A stretch of DNA of 64,000 nt from Roseinatronobacter sp052379845. GTDB lineage: Bacteria > Pseudomonadota > Alphaproteobacteria > Rhodobacterales > Rhodobacteraceae. The notes under the pieces were generated by a model, which did not search any database, was not told where the DNA came from, and saw only the letters and a list, made by a program, of their open reading frames with translations. Both the position numbers and the translations under genes were made by a program. The DNA lies in assembly GCA_052379845.1 (NCBI GenBank), contig JBQTCF010000014.1; one strand, given 5' to 3'. Of this stretch, positions 25,650-33,911 are shown one piece after another; position 1 is the stretch's first letter, and the number at the start of each line of letters is the position of its first letter.

Positions 25650-26635
25650 GCGCGCGCGCCCCGCAGCGCCTGTGTGATCTGCGCCAGCGTTGCCACCGCG
25701 ATTTCCGCAGGCGTTCTGGCCCCGATATTCAAGCCCACGGGCGCGTGAATGCGCGCCAGTTGCGCATCCTCCAGCCCTGCCGCGCGCAGACGCTCCAGCC
25801 GCTTGGCATGGGTGCGCGTTGACCCCAGACAGCCCAGATAAAACACATCTGATTGTAGCGCGGCAATGATGGCGGGGTCATCCAGTTTGGAATCATGCGT
25901 CAACGTGACAACCGCACTGCGCGCATCCAGCCCAAGGGTGGCCAGCGCCTCATCAGGCCAGTCGTGGTTTATGGTTTCGCCCGGAAACCGCGCTTGCGCG
26001 CCAAACGCTTCGCGCGGGTCCACCAGCACGGGATCATAGCCCGCCAGCCGCGCCATGGGCAAAAGCGCCTGCGCGATATGCACGGCGCCTATGACAATCA
26101 GGCGCAGCGGCGGATTGTGCAGCGTCACCAACTGCCCGGCATTATTCAGGCCCGAGCGGTCCGCGCGAAATTGCGCGGCAAGCTTACTGTCATTGGGGCC
26201 TGCCAGCCAGCGTGCCCATGTCGTCAGATCGGTGACGCAGGCGACTGCTCGGCGCGCAGCGCGGGCGGCCACAATATCGGCCAGCATGAATGGCGACAGC
26301 GCGGGCGCGGCATCTGCAACAGGTTCCACCAGAATGCGAATCGTGCCGCCACAGGCCAACCCCACTTCAAACGCAGTGTCGTCGCTGACACCGAATTCCA
26401 GAACGCGCGGGGTGCCATCGCGCAACGCGTCCAGCGCGTCCATCACCACTGCCCCTTCGACACAGCCGCCCGACACGGACCCCATGATTTCGCCATCCCC
26501 CGAAATGGCAAGCTGGCTGCCCGCCTGACGCGGCGCAGACCCCCATGTTTCAATCACAGTGGCAAGCGCGGCACCGCGCCCGTCCTTATGCCAGCCAAGG
26601 GCGATTTCGGGAATCTGGTCGTGGCGATAGGTCAT
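25646..26635 (-). CDS. XdhC family molybdenum cofactor sulfurylation/insertion protein
   Basis: 329-residue XdhC/CoxF-like protein. The N-terminal region has the family patterns VIETWGSAPRQAGSQLAI and MGSVSGGCVEGAVV, and the C-terminal Rossmann-like part has RLIVIGAVHIAQAL and FYLGCLGSTRTHAKR. XdhC binds Moco, promotes its sulfuration and passes it to xanthine-dehydrogenase-type enzymes. The start at 26635 follows AAGG; an ATG 14 codons earlier is less likely. It leads the maturation pair that precedes the S-L-M operon. Confidence 0.88.
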   Translation of the reverse strand: MTYRHDQIPEIALGWHKDGRGAALATVIETWGSAPRQAGSQLAISGDGEIMGSVSGGCVEGAVVMDALDALRDGTPRVLEFGVSDDTAFEVGLACGGTIRILVEPVADAAPALSPFMLADIVAARAARRAVACVTDLTTWARWLAGPNDSKLAAQFRADRSGLNNAGQLVTLHNPPLRLIVIGAVHIAQALLPMARLAGYDPVLVDPREAFGAQARFPGETINHDWPDEALATLGLDARSAVVTLTHDSKLDDPAIIAALQSDVFYLGCLGSTRTHAKRLERLRAAGLEDAQLARIHAPVGLNIGARTPAEIAVATLAQITQALRGARA

Positions 26636-26799
26636 GATCTTGGCCTTGCTTGCTGCGATGTTGCCATACCATTGCACCGACTGCGCCGCTTGGCAAATCC
26701 GACCTTTGGCATAGCAGGCACATTCGGTTCACCTAGCTTTATGCAGGGGCGCAGTTTGCGCCTACTCGACTCCGGGCGCGAAATACGCACAATGCCGCC

Positions 26800-27561
26800 A
26801 TGGCAAGGTTAAGCACACACCCCTTTCTGACAAGTCCCGGCGCACAGCGCTTCGCCCATCGTGGTGGCGCATTGGAGGGCGAGGAAAACACCCTTCCCGC
26901 GTTTCGTCATGCTGTGTCGCTTGGCTATACGCATGTCGAACTGGATGTGCATGCCACCCGCGACGGGGTGGTGGTGATTCACCATGACGACACCTTGCAG
27001 CGTCTGTGCGGTGACACCCGCGCCATCGCCGCCATGGACTGGGCAGACTTGCAGACCATCCGCACCCATGGAGGCGCGCCCATCCCGCGCCTTGAACACC
27101 TGCTTGAGGAGTTTCCCCACCTTTTCATTGCGATAGAGGCCAAATCGCAAAACGTGATTGCCCCGCTGGCGCAGATCATAACTGATATGAACGCGCTGGA
27201 CCGCATCTGCATCGGGGCCTTCGACCCTGCACGCACCCGGCAGGCGCGCGCGTTGCTTGGCCCCAACCTGCTGTGGTCGCCCGCGCATGGACAGGTTGCG
27301 CGGCTATGGGCGGCAGGATGGGGGCTGCCGCTGCCGCTGGATGATTTCGCAGTTGTGCAAGTGCCGCAACGCTGGCGGGGCATTCCACTGGTGACGCCGC
27401 GTTTCCTGCGCGCCGCCCATCAGCGTGGAATACATGTGCAGGTCTGGACGGTGAATGACACTGCAGACATGCAAACGCTGCTGGATTGGGGCGTGGACGG
27501 GCTGATGACGGACCGGCCCACAGTGCTGAAGGATGTCTTGGCGCAGCGGCACACGCCCTGA
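26800..27561 (+). CDS. Glycerophosphodiester phosphodiesterase
   Basis: 253-residue TIM-barrel GDPD that releases glycerol 3-phosphate from phospholipid head-group diesters. Catalytic pair His20 (FAHRGG) and His62 (VIHHDDTL) and metal ligands Glu47 and Asp49 (VELDVHAT) are visible, as is the C-terminal VWTVNDTADMQTLLDWGVDG. No signal peptide, so cytoplasmic (UgpQ-like). Divergent from xdhC and convergent with hemolysin III. Confidence 0.92.
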   Translation: MARLSTHPFLTSPGAQRFAHRGGALEGEENTLPAFRHAVSLGYTHVELDVHATRDGVVVIHHDDTLQRLCGDTRAIAAMDWADLQTIRTHGGAPIPRLEHLLEEFPHLFIAIEAKSQNVIAPLAQIITDMNALDRICIGAFDPARTRQARALLGPNLLWSPAHGQVARLWAAGWGLPLPLDDFAVVQVPQRWRGIPLVTPRFLRAAHQRGIHVQVWTVNDTADMQTLLDWGVDGLMTDRPTVLKDVLAQRHTP

Positions 27562-27563
27562 TC

Positions 27564-28259
27564 TCAGGACACGACCCCGTTGACAACCAGCACCATGACA
27601 GCGGCATAAAACAGAAATGACGCCGCCAGCACAAACACATGCCAGATCGCATAATGGAACATCAGCCGTGTGGACAGGTAGAACCCCACCCCCAACGTAT
27701 AGACCACCCCGCCCGCAATGATCAGAACAACCGTGGCCATGGGCAGGCTGGCCAACATTTGCGGCAGAATCAAAACCCCGACCCAGCCCATGCCCAGATA
27801 CAGCGCCAGCGCCGCCCAGCGAAACCGTTCAGGGGACACGCATTTCAAAACCACCCCGCAACACGCTGCGCCCCAAAGCCCGGCCATTAACCAAAGCCCT
27901 TGCCCCGGTATCAGCGTAAAAGGCGTATAAGTGCCCGCAATCTTGATATAAATCGCTGAATGGTCCAGTCGGCGGAACAGCCAGTTCAGCCCCGCTTTCG
28001 GGGTCAGGTTATACAAGGCTGACGCCCCGATCATGGCAAGAAACGCCAGACCGTAAATCAGCACTGCCCAGAATGCGCGCGGATTTTCAGTGTCCTGCGC
28101 CATCATCAGCGCAACGCCAATAATCAGCGGAACCGCCACAAGCGCCCCTGTCACACCAATAACATGCACCACCGCATCCATGCGGTGTTCTGCGCGCGAA
28201 TAGTCATCACTTTTACGAAGCAGCATGTTGTGCCCGGAAACTGTTATCTTGCCCATCAT
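27564..28259 (-). CDS. Hemolysin III / YqfA family membrane protein
   Basis: About 231 residues with seven predicted helices of the PAQR-like hemolysin III family. Conserved pieces: RAEHRMDAVVHVIGV, SALYNLTP, LDHSAIYIKIAGTYTPF and the C-terminal FHYAIWHVFVL. Conserved His and Asp residues suggest a metal-dependent amide hydrolase-like site, as in PAQR receptors. The start at 28259 is chosen for an upstream AAGG; Met at 28226 (MLLRKSDD) is a plausible alternative. Confidence 0.8.
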   Translation of the reverse strand: MMGKITVSGHNMLLRKSDDYSRAEHRMDAVVHVIGVTGALVAVPLIIGVALMMAQDTENPRAFWAVLIYGLAFLAMIGASALYNLTPKAGLNWLFRRLDHSAIYIKIAGTYTPFTLIPGQGLWLMAGLWGAACCGVVLKCVSPERFRWAALALYLGMGWVGVLILPQMLASLPMATVVLIIAGGVVYTLGVGFYLSTRLMFHYAIWHVFVLAASFLFYAAVMVLVVNGVVS

Positions 28260-28394
28260 ACAGGGCCTTGACGGGACACAAAGCACAATTCACATCACGA
28301 CCAGATGACCTTGGGGCACAATGCGCTGTCATATGTCTTGATTTCCGCGCCATTCCCGCCTAGCCCCGCAGAATGTTCGAAGGAAAGGTTGCCG

Positions 28395-29006
28395 ATGACT
28401 GTTCACCTATACGCCCATGACCTGCCCGATGGTCTGACGCTTGGCCCGGTCGTGGCCATCGATTGCGAATCAATGGGGTTGAACCCGCATCGTGACCGGC
28501 TGTGTGTGGTGCAATTGTCAGATGGGAACGGGCATGCGCATCTGGTGCAGGTTGCGCGCGACATTCAGCCAGCGCCCAACCTGACACGGGTGTTGACAGA
28601 CCCTGATACGCTGAAACTGTTTCATTTCGGGCGCTTTGACATTGCGCTGTTGCGCCACAGCTACGGGGTGACCACGGCCCCGGTCTATTGCACCAAGATC
28701 GCGTCCAAACTGGTGCGCACCTATACCGACCGCCACGGGTTGAAAAACCTGCTGACCGAATTGTTGGGGGTGGATATTTCCAAACAACAGCAAAGTTCCG
28801 ACTGGGGCGCGCCGCGGCTTAGTCAGGCACAACAGGATTATGCGGCGTCAGATGTCTTGTATCTGCACCGTTTGCGCGATGTGCTTGATGGCATGCTGGA
28901 ACGCGAAGGCCGCACCGATCTGGCGCAACGGTGTTTCGACTTCCTGCCAACGCGGGCGGAACTGGACCTGACAGGTTGGCCAGAAACAGACATTTTTTCG
29001 CATTAG
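28395..29006 (+). CDS. rnd: Ribonuclease D-like 3'-5' exonuclease
   Basis: 203-residue protein with only the DEDDy exonuclease domain of RNase D. Catalytic residues: Asp23 and Glu25 (AIDCESMGL), Asp82 (GRFDIALL), Tyr149 and Asp153 (DYAASDVLYL). It lacks the HRDC domains of longer RNase D proteins, which is usual for this short alphaproteobacterial form. Start at 28395 with AAGG sites just upstream. It precedes lptCAB by 12 bases, the normal order in this group. Confidence 0.88.
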   Translation: MTVHLYAHDLPDGLTLGPVVAIDCESMGLNPHRDRLCVVQLSDGNGHAHLVQVARDIQPAPNLTRVLTDPDTLKLFHFGRFDIALLRHSYGVTTAPVYCTKIASKLVRTYTDRHGLKNLLTELLGVDISKQQQSSDWGAPRLSQAQQDYAASDVLYLHRLRDVLDGMLEREGRTDLAQRCFDFLPTRAELDLTGWPETDIFSH

Positions 29007-29018
29007 GGGTGTTCGGGA

Positions 29019-29642
29019 ATGTCGCGCCCCCCAAGAAGCTGGCGCTCCGCGCTGTCGCTTGCAATGCGTCTGGTGCTGCCCTTTGGGGCGTTGGTTTTGC
29101 TGTCCACCATCTTTTTGGCCTCGCGCAGTGTTGATCCCAGTCAGGCGGTTGCGCTGGCCAATCTGGATATTGACGAGTTGACACGCGAACCCCGCATAGG
29201 GACCGCGCGTTTTGCCACCGTGACGTCGGACAATACAGCCATTGCCATCATGGCGCGCACAGTGCGCTCGCCTGCGAACCCGCAGCCGGATGACCCTGTT
29301 GAACTGATGCTGGAATACCCCGAAGGCACGGCGCTGTTCGGGGCTGGTGGGGACATTACCTTTGGGGCGGAAACCGGCCATCTTGACCAGATGGCGAATA
29401 TGCTGACCATGACGGGCACAGTGCGCCTGACAGATGCCAGCGGCTATGTGGTCACAATGGAGGTGCTGCAAACCCGTCTGGACAGGTCCAGACTGGACGG
29501 CACCGGCGGTGTTTCAGGCCATGGACCAGCGGGCGAAATTTCGTCGCAATCCTTGACGATTACACCACTGGGGGGCGCCGAAAACGGATATCTGCTTGAT
29601 TTCATCGGTGATGTCAGGCTTCTATACACCCCAACAGAATGA
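29019..29642 (+). CDS. lptC: LPS export protein LptC
   Basis: 207-residue bitopic protein with one N-terminal membrane anchor (about 16-34) and a periplasmic beta-jellyroll domain (ATVTSDNTAIAIMARTV...). It links the inner-membrane LptBFG extractor to LptA in the lipopolysaccharide bridge. Sequence conservation is low in this family, so the call leans on topology and on the lptA and lptB that follow. First of the export genes after rnd. Confidence 0.85.
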   Translation: MSRPPRSWRSALSLAMRLVLPFGALVLLSTIFLASRSVDPSQAVALANLDIDELTREPRIGTARFATVTSDNTAIAIMARTVRSPANPQPDDPVELMLEYPEGTALFGAGGDITFGAETGHLDQMANMLTMTGTVRLTDASGYVVTMEVLQTRLDRSRLDGTGGVSGHGPAGEISSQSLTITPLGGAENGYLLDFIGDVRLLYTPTE

Positions 29643-29655
29643 AGGAGCAAGCAGA

Positions 29656-30156
29656 GTGCACACGCGCAACAGCATGGCTTTCGCCTTGGGGCTTGGACTT
29701 GTGGTCCTTGCCCCCCTGCAGGTTCTGGCGCAGGGCACAGGGCTGAATTTTTCAGGGCTGCAAAATGTGCGCGGTCTGCCGGTCGAAATCAGGGCCGACA
29801 ACCTTCAGGTCAACAACCAGACGGGCGAAACGGTGTTCTCGGGCAATGCGGTTCTGGGCCAAGGGGACATGCGGCTGGCCGCGCCTGAAATCATAATCAT
29901 CTATGCCGCCGCCGGGGATGGCACGATTGAACGGCTGGAAGCATCGGGCGGGGTCACATTGGTCACCGCCGATGAAGCCGCCGAAGCGCAGACCGCCATT
30001 TATGACGTTGCCGCCGCCACTGTGCGCATGCGCGGGGCGGTGTTGCTAACGCAAGGGCAGAATGTGCTGTCCGGGGACAGCCTGTTTGTGGATCTGCGCA
30101 CGGAACAGGGCCGGATGGAAGGGGGTGTGCGCACCCTGATCCAGACCAACCCCTGA
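29656..30156 (+). CDS. lptA: LPS transport periplasmic protein LptA
   Basis: 166-residue exported protein with the OstA/LptA beta-jellyroll fold (VEIRADNLQVNNQTGETVFSG; GDGTIERLEASGGVTL). It oligomerises to carry LPS across the periplasm. I choose a GTG start at 29656 because AAGGAG sits 8 bases before it, giving VHTRNSMAFALGLGL as a signal peptide; the upstream in-frame ATG lies inside lptC. It lies 13 bases after lptC and 7 before lptB. Confidence 0.88.
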   Translation: MHTRNSMAFALGLGLVVLAPLQVLAQGTGLNFSGLQNVRGLPVEIRADNLQVNNQTGETVFSGNAVLGQGDMRLAAPEIIIIYAAAGDGTIERLEASGGVTLVTADEAAEAQTAIYDVAAATVRMRGAVLLTQGQNVLSGDSLFVDLRTEQGRMEGGVRTLIQTNP

Positions 30157-30163
30157 CGCCGCG

Positions 30164-30964
30164 ATGACAGATCACCCCATATTCGACAAGGCGGCGCGCC
30201 CGCCCCCCGCACAAAAGGCCACCAAGGATGCGCAAACCAGCCAAAAGCTGGAAATCACGCATCTGCAAAAACGCTATGGCAAGCGCGTCATCATCAAGGA
30301 CGTCTCGCTGATCTTGCATCCCGGCGAGGTTGTGGCCCTGCTTGGCCCGAACGGTTGCGGCAAGACAACCTGCTTTTACTGCATTGCTGGCATCGTCAAA
30401 CACGAAGGCGGCAGCGTGCACATTGACGGGCAGGATGCGACCGGTCTGCCGCTGTTTCGCCGCGCGCGGCTGGGGCTGGGCTATTTGCCGCAGGAAATGT
30501 CCATTTTTCGTGGCCTGAGCGTGGCACAGAATATCATGGCCGTTCTGGAACTGCGCGAACCCGACAAGCGGCGCAGGCGCGACCGGCTGGAAGACCTGTT
30601 GCAGGAATTCTCCATTGAGCACTTGCGCGACCAGCCCGCGCTGGCATTGTCAGGCGGGGAACGCAGGCGGGCAGAAATCGCGCGGGCACTGGCTGCAAGC
30701 CCGCGCTATGTGCTGCTGGACGAACCCTTTGCAGGGGTTGACCCCATCGCCGTGGGTGAGATTCGCGCCCTGGTGGCGGATCTGAAAACGCGCGGGCTGG
30801 GTGTGCTGATTACCGACCATAACGTGCGCGAAACATTGGCGATCGTGGATCGTGCCTATATTTTGCATGATGGTCGCGTGCTCAAAAGCGGGTCGCCTGC
30901 GGATGTCGTTGCCGATGAAGATGTGCGCCGCGTCTATCTGGGCGCGGAGTTCCGGCTGGACTGA
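30164..30964 (+). CDS. lptB: LPS export ATPase LptB
   Basis: 266-residue ABC ATPase driving LPS extraction by LptFG. Walker A GPNGCGKT is at 61-68, followed by the LptB-typical YLPQEMSIFRGLSV, the signature LSGGERRR and Walker B VLLDEPFAGVDP. It has a 28-residue hydrophilic N-terminal extension over E. coli LptB. In many proteobacteria rpoN follows; here hpf follows directly. Confidence 0.95.
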   Translation: MTDHPIFDKAARPPPAQKATKDAQTSQKLEITHLQKRYGKRVIIKDVSLILHPGEVVALLGPNGCGKTTCFYCIAGIVKHEGGSVHIDGQDATGLPLFRRARLGLGYLPQEMSIFRGLSVAQNIMAVLELREPDKRRRRDRLEDLLQEFSIEHLRDQPALALSGGERRRAEIARALAASPRYVLLDEPFAGVDPIAVGEIRALVADLKTRGLGVLITDHNVRETLAIVDRAYILHDGRVLKSGSPADVVADEDVRRVYLGAEFRLD

Positions 30965-31160
30965 ACTGCTGGTTGCAAACCCCGGTGCAGACTTCATCGA
31001 AAGCATTGACAACACGCCCCGATTAAGCGCCAAATGGGGAAAACAGGCAATCCGCCACTGGCCCCAGATGGGAAAAACCTGTTCGGCTGGCGGTGCGAAA
31101 AGCGCGTAATTACCCCGCGGGACAGGCCCCGCCTGCCCGCTTTACAGCAAGGAGAGGCGC

Positions 31161-31730
31161 ATGCGCTATCAGATCAGTGGCAGACATATTGAAATCGGCG
31201 AAGCCCTGCAGACACATGTAAAGTCTGAATTCGGGGAACTGGTCGAGAAATACCAGCAACGCCCCACCGAAGCCGTTGTCGTGTTTTCCAAGGATGCCCA
31301 TCTGTTCGTCTGCGAATCCACCTTCCACCTGTCCACAGGCCTGACCGCGCAAGCCAAGGCGCAAGCCACGGAAATATATGCGGCTTTTGAAGCGTGCCGC
31401 GAAAAGCTGGACAAACAGCTGCGCCGCTACAAGCGCAGGCTGAAAGACCATCACCGCGACCGCACAAGCCCGGTTGAATTTGCCGGCGCACCCTCGTATA
31501 TCCTCGCTTCAGATGAAGATGAAGGCGCGGTCGAGGCAGACTCGCTTCAACCGATTATCATTGCCGAGATGGAAACCCGAATTCCATCATGTTCCGCAGG
31601 GGAAGCCGTGATGCAGATGGAATTATCGCACACCAATGTTCTGGTGTTCCGCAACGAACGTCATGGTGGCGTGAATGTGGTTTATCGGCGCGAAGATGGC
31701 AATATCGGTTGGATTGATCCGCAGAACTGA
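31161..31730 (+). CDS. hpf: Ribosome hibernation promoting factor, long form
   Basis: 189-residue HPF/RaiA family protein. The N-terminal domain (MRYQISGRHIEIGEAL) blocks the decoding centre, and the C-terminal dimerisation domain (MQMELSHTNVLVFRNERHGGVNVVYRREDGNIGWIDP) makes it the long form that pairs 70S ribosomes into 100S dimers. AAGGAG-like site before the ATG. A textbook intrinsic terminator follows, separating it from ptsN. Confidence 0.95.
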   Translation: MRYQISGRHIEIGEALQTHVKSEFGELVEKYQQRPTEAVVVFSKDAHLFVCESTFHLSTGLTAQAKAQATEIYAAFEACREKLDKQLRRYKRRLKDHHRDRTSPVEFAGAPSYILASDEDEGAVEADSLQPIIIAEMETRIPSCSAGEAVMQMELSHTNVLVFRNERHGGVNVVYRREDGNIGWIDPQN

Positions 31731-31749
31731 CCCCCGAATTCCGGCACCA

Positions 31750-31786
31750 CCGCGCCTGACATCGGCGTCAGGCGCGGCTATCTTTT
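31750..31786 (+). terminator. Intrinsic terminator between hpf and ptsN
   Basis: Perfect 11-base-pair GC-rich stem CCGCGCCTGAC/GTCAGGCGCGG with a 6-base loop, then ctatcttttt. It starts 20 bases past the hpf stop and ends 16 bases before the ptsN start, so ptsN transcripts must arise by read-through or from a promoter inside this short gap. Confidence 0.88.
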
Positions 31787-31801
31787 TGACGGAGCATGAT
31801 T

Positions 31802-32266
31802 ATGGACATGTCGACCCTGCTAGCCCCCGGCGCTGTTCGCGTGCTTGGATCAACGACCAGCAAGAAGCGCCTGCTGCAAACCCTGGGCGACATGGCAGAG
31901 AGTGTCTATGGGCTGGAGTCCGATCTTGCGATCGAGGCATTGCAGGAACGCGAAAGCCTTGGGCCGACAGGGGTTGGCCATGGCGTGGCCCTGCCGCATG
32001 CCCGCCTTGAAGGGTTGGACCGCGTTGTGGGTGTTTTCCTGCGGCTGGGCAAACCGCTGGATTATGCATCAGTCGACAAGGTGCCGGTCGATCTGGTATT
32101 TGCGTTATTTGCGCCGCGGTCTGCCGGTGTGGAGCACCTGAAGGCGCTGGCCTATGTGTCCCGCACCTTGCGCAACCCCGACATTTGCAACAAGTTGCGT
32201 TCAAATGATGACACGACCAAGCTGTTTGAAATTCTGAACAGCGAAAAATCCATCAAAGCGGCCTGA
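31802..32266 (+). CDS. ptsN: Nitrogen-regulatory PTS enzyme IIA (PtsN)
   Basis: 154-residue EIIA-Ntr of the nitrogen-related phosphotransferase relay. The phosphorylated histidine is His66 in GHGVALPHARL. It regulates potassium, phosphate, nitrogen and envelope functions by protein contacts. Start at 31802 is chosen because GGAG is 7 bases upstream; the ATG at 31796 sits too close to that site. The usual upstream rpoN partner is not in this locus. Confidence 0.93.
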   Translation: MDMSTLLAPGAVRVLGSTTSKKRLLQTLGDMAESVYGLESDLAIEALQERESLGPTGVGHGVALPHARLEGLDRVVGVFLRLGKPLDYASVDKVPVDLVFALFAPRSAGVEHLKALAYVSRTLRNPDICNKLRSNDDTTKLFEILNSEKSIKAA

Positions 32267-32325
32267 CTTCCGCGCCTGTCGCGCAAGAACACGCGGACAC
32301 ACAGGGTTGGGATGGGTTGCGCTAA

Positions 32326-32424
32326 AGCGTGCCCGCGTTCATTCGCAGTCACGCGATCAACTTTGACCTTATGGAGTCGCATGTCTTTTTGCGCAAAACC
32401 AGGTCCCACTTTTGCGCGACATGC
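32326..32424 (+). repeat. Intergenic two-hairpin repeat element, copy A
   Basis: First of three copies of an element of about 98 bases. It starts 60 bases after the ptsN stop and has the same orientation. Hairpin II is perfect: outer stem GCATGTC/GACATGC enclosing GCGCAAAA/TTTTGCGC. Hairpin I is shortened to a CGCGT/ACGCG stem. The 3' half is nearly identical to copy C, while the 5' half has small changes. Confidence 0.85.
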
Positions 32425-32461
32425 CCTAAGACCCCATCACCCGCACCACAGGCGCGCAGTA

Positions 32462-33889
32462 TCAGGGCGCGCGCCAGTCACCATACCCAAGACGCGCATA
32501 ATCTTCGCCATAGGCTGCGCGTCCCAGCGCCTCAATCTCGGGGTCATAGATATTGGCAAGCGTCAGTTTGTGGCGGCGGCGTGCGGCGCGGAATTCGGGC
32601 AATGCCCGCCCACATGTCTGGCCCAACAGATGCACGCTGTTCTCAAGCCGGTCATCGCGCAGCACATGGCGAATTGGCCCGCGCGCGGCAATATCGGCAA
32701 TAAGGTCTGATTGCAACGCCCATGCAGGATGGGTGGTCATGCCCGTTTGGCCATTCAAATTCGCATGCAAGAAGCGTAAGAACGCTGCAAAACCGCGTTT
32801 GTGGTCTGCGGGGCTGTAGTCACCCGGAGGGCTGTCGTTCTGTGGCAGGGTAATGTCATATGTGCGTATCAGGAACTGGCACAGATTTTTGCGTGCCCCC
32901 TGCAGAACCTGCCTGCGATAGACCTCATGCGCCCGATCCAGCGGGTGACGGGTTACCGTGAAGGAAATATGGCCGGAATTGGCGCGCAACCACTCCTGCC
33001 AGCTGTCCGGGCTGAACGCGCCCAGCAGGGTGTCGCGCGTGGTGTCATCGATGGCCGCCATCCAGTCCAGCACATCCGTATCATCGCCCCCCGCCAAGGG
33101 CGCATAGGCCAGCGCAACATTGCGGCACGCCCGATACGCCCAGACCATGCCGCCACGCGCAGGATCGAAGGACGGGGTGCGCGACAGGTTGAAACGGTCC
33201 AGCCGCGCCATACCCTCGCGCACGGCATGAAAATTCGTGAGTTTCTGTTCCAGTGGTTCGGGGTTCTGGCGCTTCAGCTTGTCAGATGTTTTGTCAATCC
33301 GCGCCGGGCTTCCCAGCCATTTTGCCAGCCCGTTCAGAACTGCCAGATCATTGGCATCATCATAGGCAATGTAGAATGCCGACTGCCCAAATGTTTGCAA
33401 CATGCGCTGAATGCGCAGTTGGAACGCCTGAAGTTGCGTGACGTGATGTTCAAATTCCACCGGATCAAACGTAACCTGCGCGCTGCGTTTCGTCTTTACA
33501 TCGCCCAGTTTCCATTGCTGCGTGGTCTGCGCAATTTTCAGCGACACATAACTGTCCAGCGGGTTGCGGGTCAGAACAATCTTGGCGCAACGCGGGTCTT
33601 CCATGATCGTGTTCAGAATGCGCGGGTCATGGTCGTGGAAATACCGGAACCCCGCCAGACCGTCATGCTGGCGAATGGCATCCAACAAGAAAAGGGGGTT
33701 CGTGTCGCGCTGTGCCTGCGAAATGCCCAGCAATTCGTCACACCCCTGATGACCCATAAAGGCCGGGTTGAACACTTCGCCCAGACAGGTCAGCCCCTCA
33801 AACTCATTCAGGTTGGATTCCAACAAGTTGGACCCAGTGCGCATTTCTGCAAGCACAACGAAATAGGTGACCTCATGCGGGGCTGTCAT
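32462..33889 (-). CDS. Two-domain sulfotransferase (NodH-like)
   Basis: 475 residues. The N-terminal domain has the PAPS-binding motifs: 5'-phosphosulfate loop AEMRTGSN (14-21) and 3'-phosphate motif LTRNPLDSYVS (106-116). A second half contains FTVTRHPLDRAHEVYRR (about 310-326), which looks like a sulfotransferase-2-type 3'-phosphate motif, and THPAWALQSDLI. The protein probably transfers sulfate to a glycan. The start at 33889 has GGAG upstream and clears the neighbouring gene by 22 bases. It sits in an operon with GT14 and GT2 transferases, pointing to a sulfated surface polysaccharide or glycolipid. Acceptor unknown. Confidence 0.82.
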   Translation of the reverse strand: MTAPHEVTYFVVLAEMRTGSNLLESNLNEFEGLTCLGEVFNPAFMGHQGCDELLGISQAQRDTNPLFLLDAIRQHDGLAGFRYFHDHDPRILNTIMEDPRCAKIVLTRNPLDSYVSLKIAQTTQQWKLGDVKTKRSAQVTFDPVEFEHHVTQLQAFQLRIQRMLQTFGQSAFYIAYDDANDLAVLNGLAKWLGSPARIDKTSDKLKRQNPEPLEQKLTNFHAVREGMARLDRFNLSRTPSFDPARGGMVWAYRACRNVALAYAPLAGGDDTDVLDWMAAIDDTTRDTLLGAFSPDSWQEWLRANSGHISFTVTRHPLDRAHEVYRRQVLQGARKNLCQFLIRTYDITLPQNDSPPGDYSPADHKRGFAAFLRFLHANLNGQTGMTTHPAWALQSDLIADIAARGPIRHVLRDDRLENSVHLLGQTCGRALPEFRAARRRHKLTLANIYDPEIEALGRAAYGEDYARLGYGDWRAP

Positions 33890-33911
33890 GTCCACTCCAA
33901 AAACGTTGCGG

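Noticed and set aside
32152..32409. Minus-strand small ORF containing GFAQKDMR, also seen at 56088-56306
   Set aside because: The similarity comes from the shared repeat element read backwards, not from a protein family; the two ORFs differ outside it.
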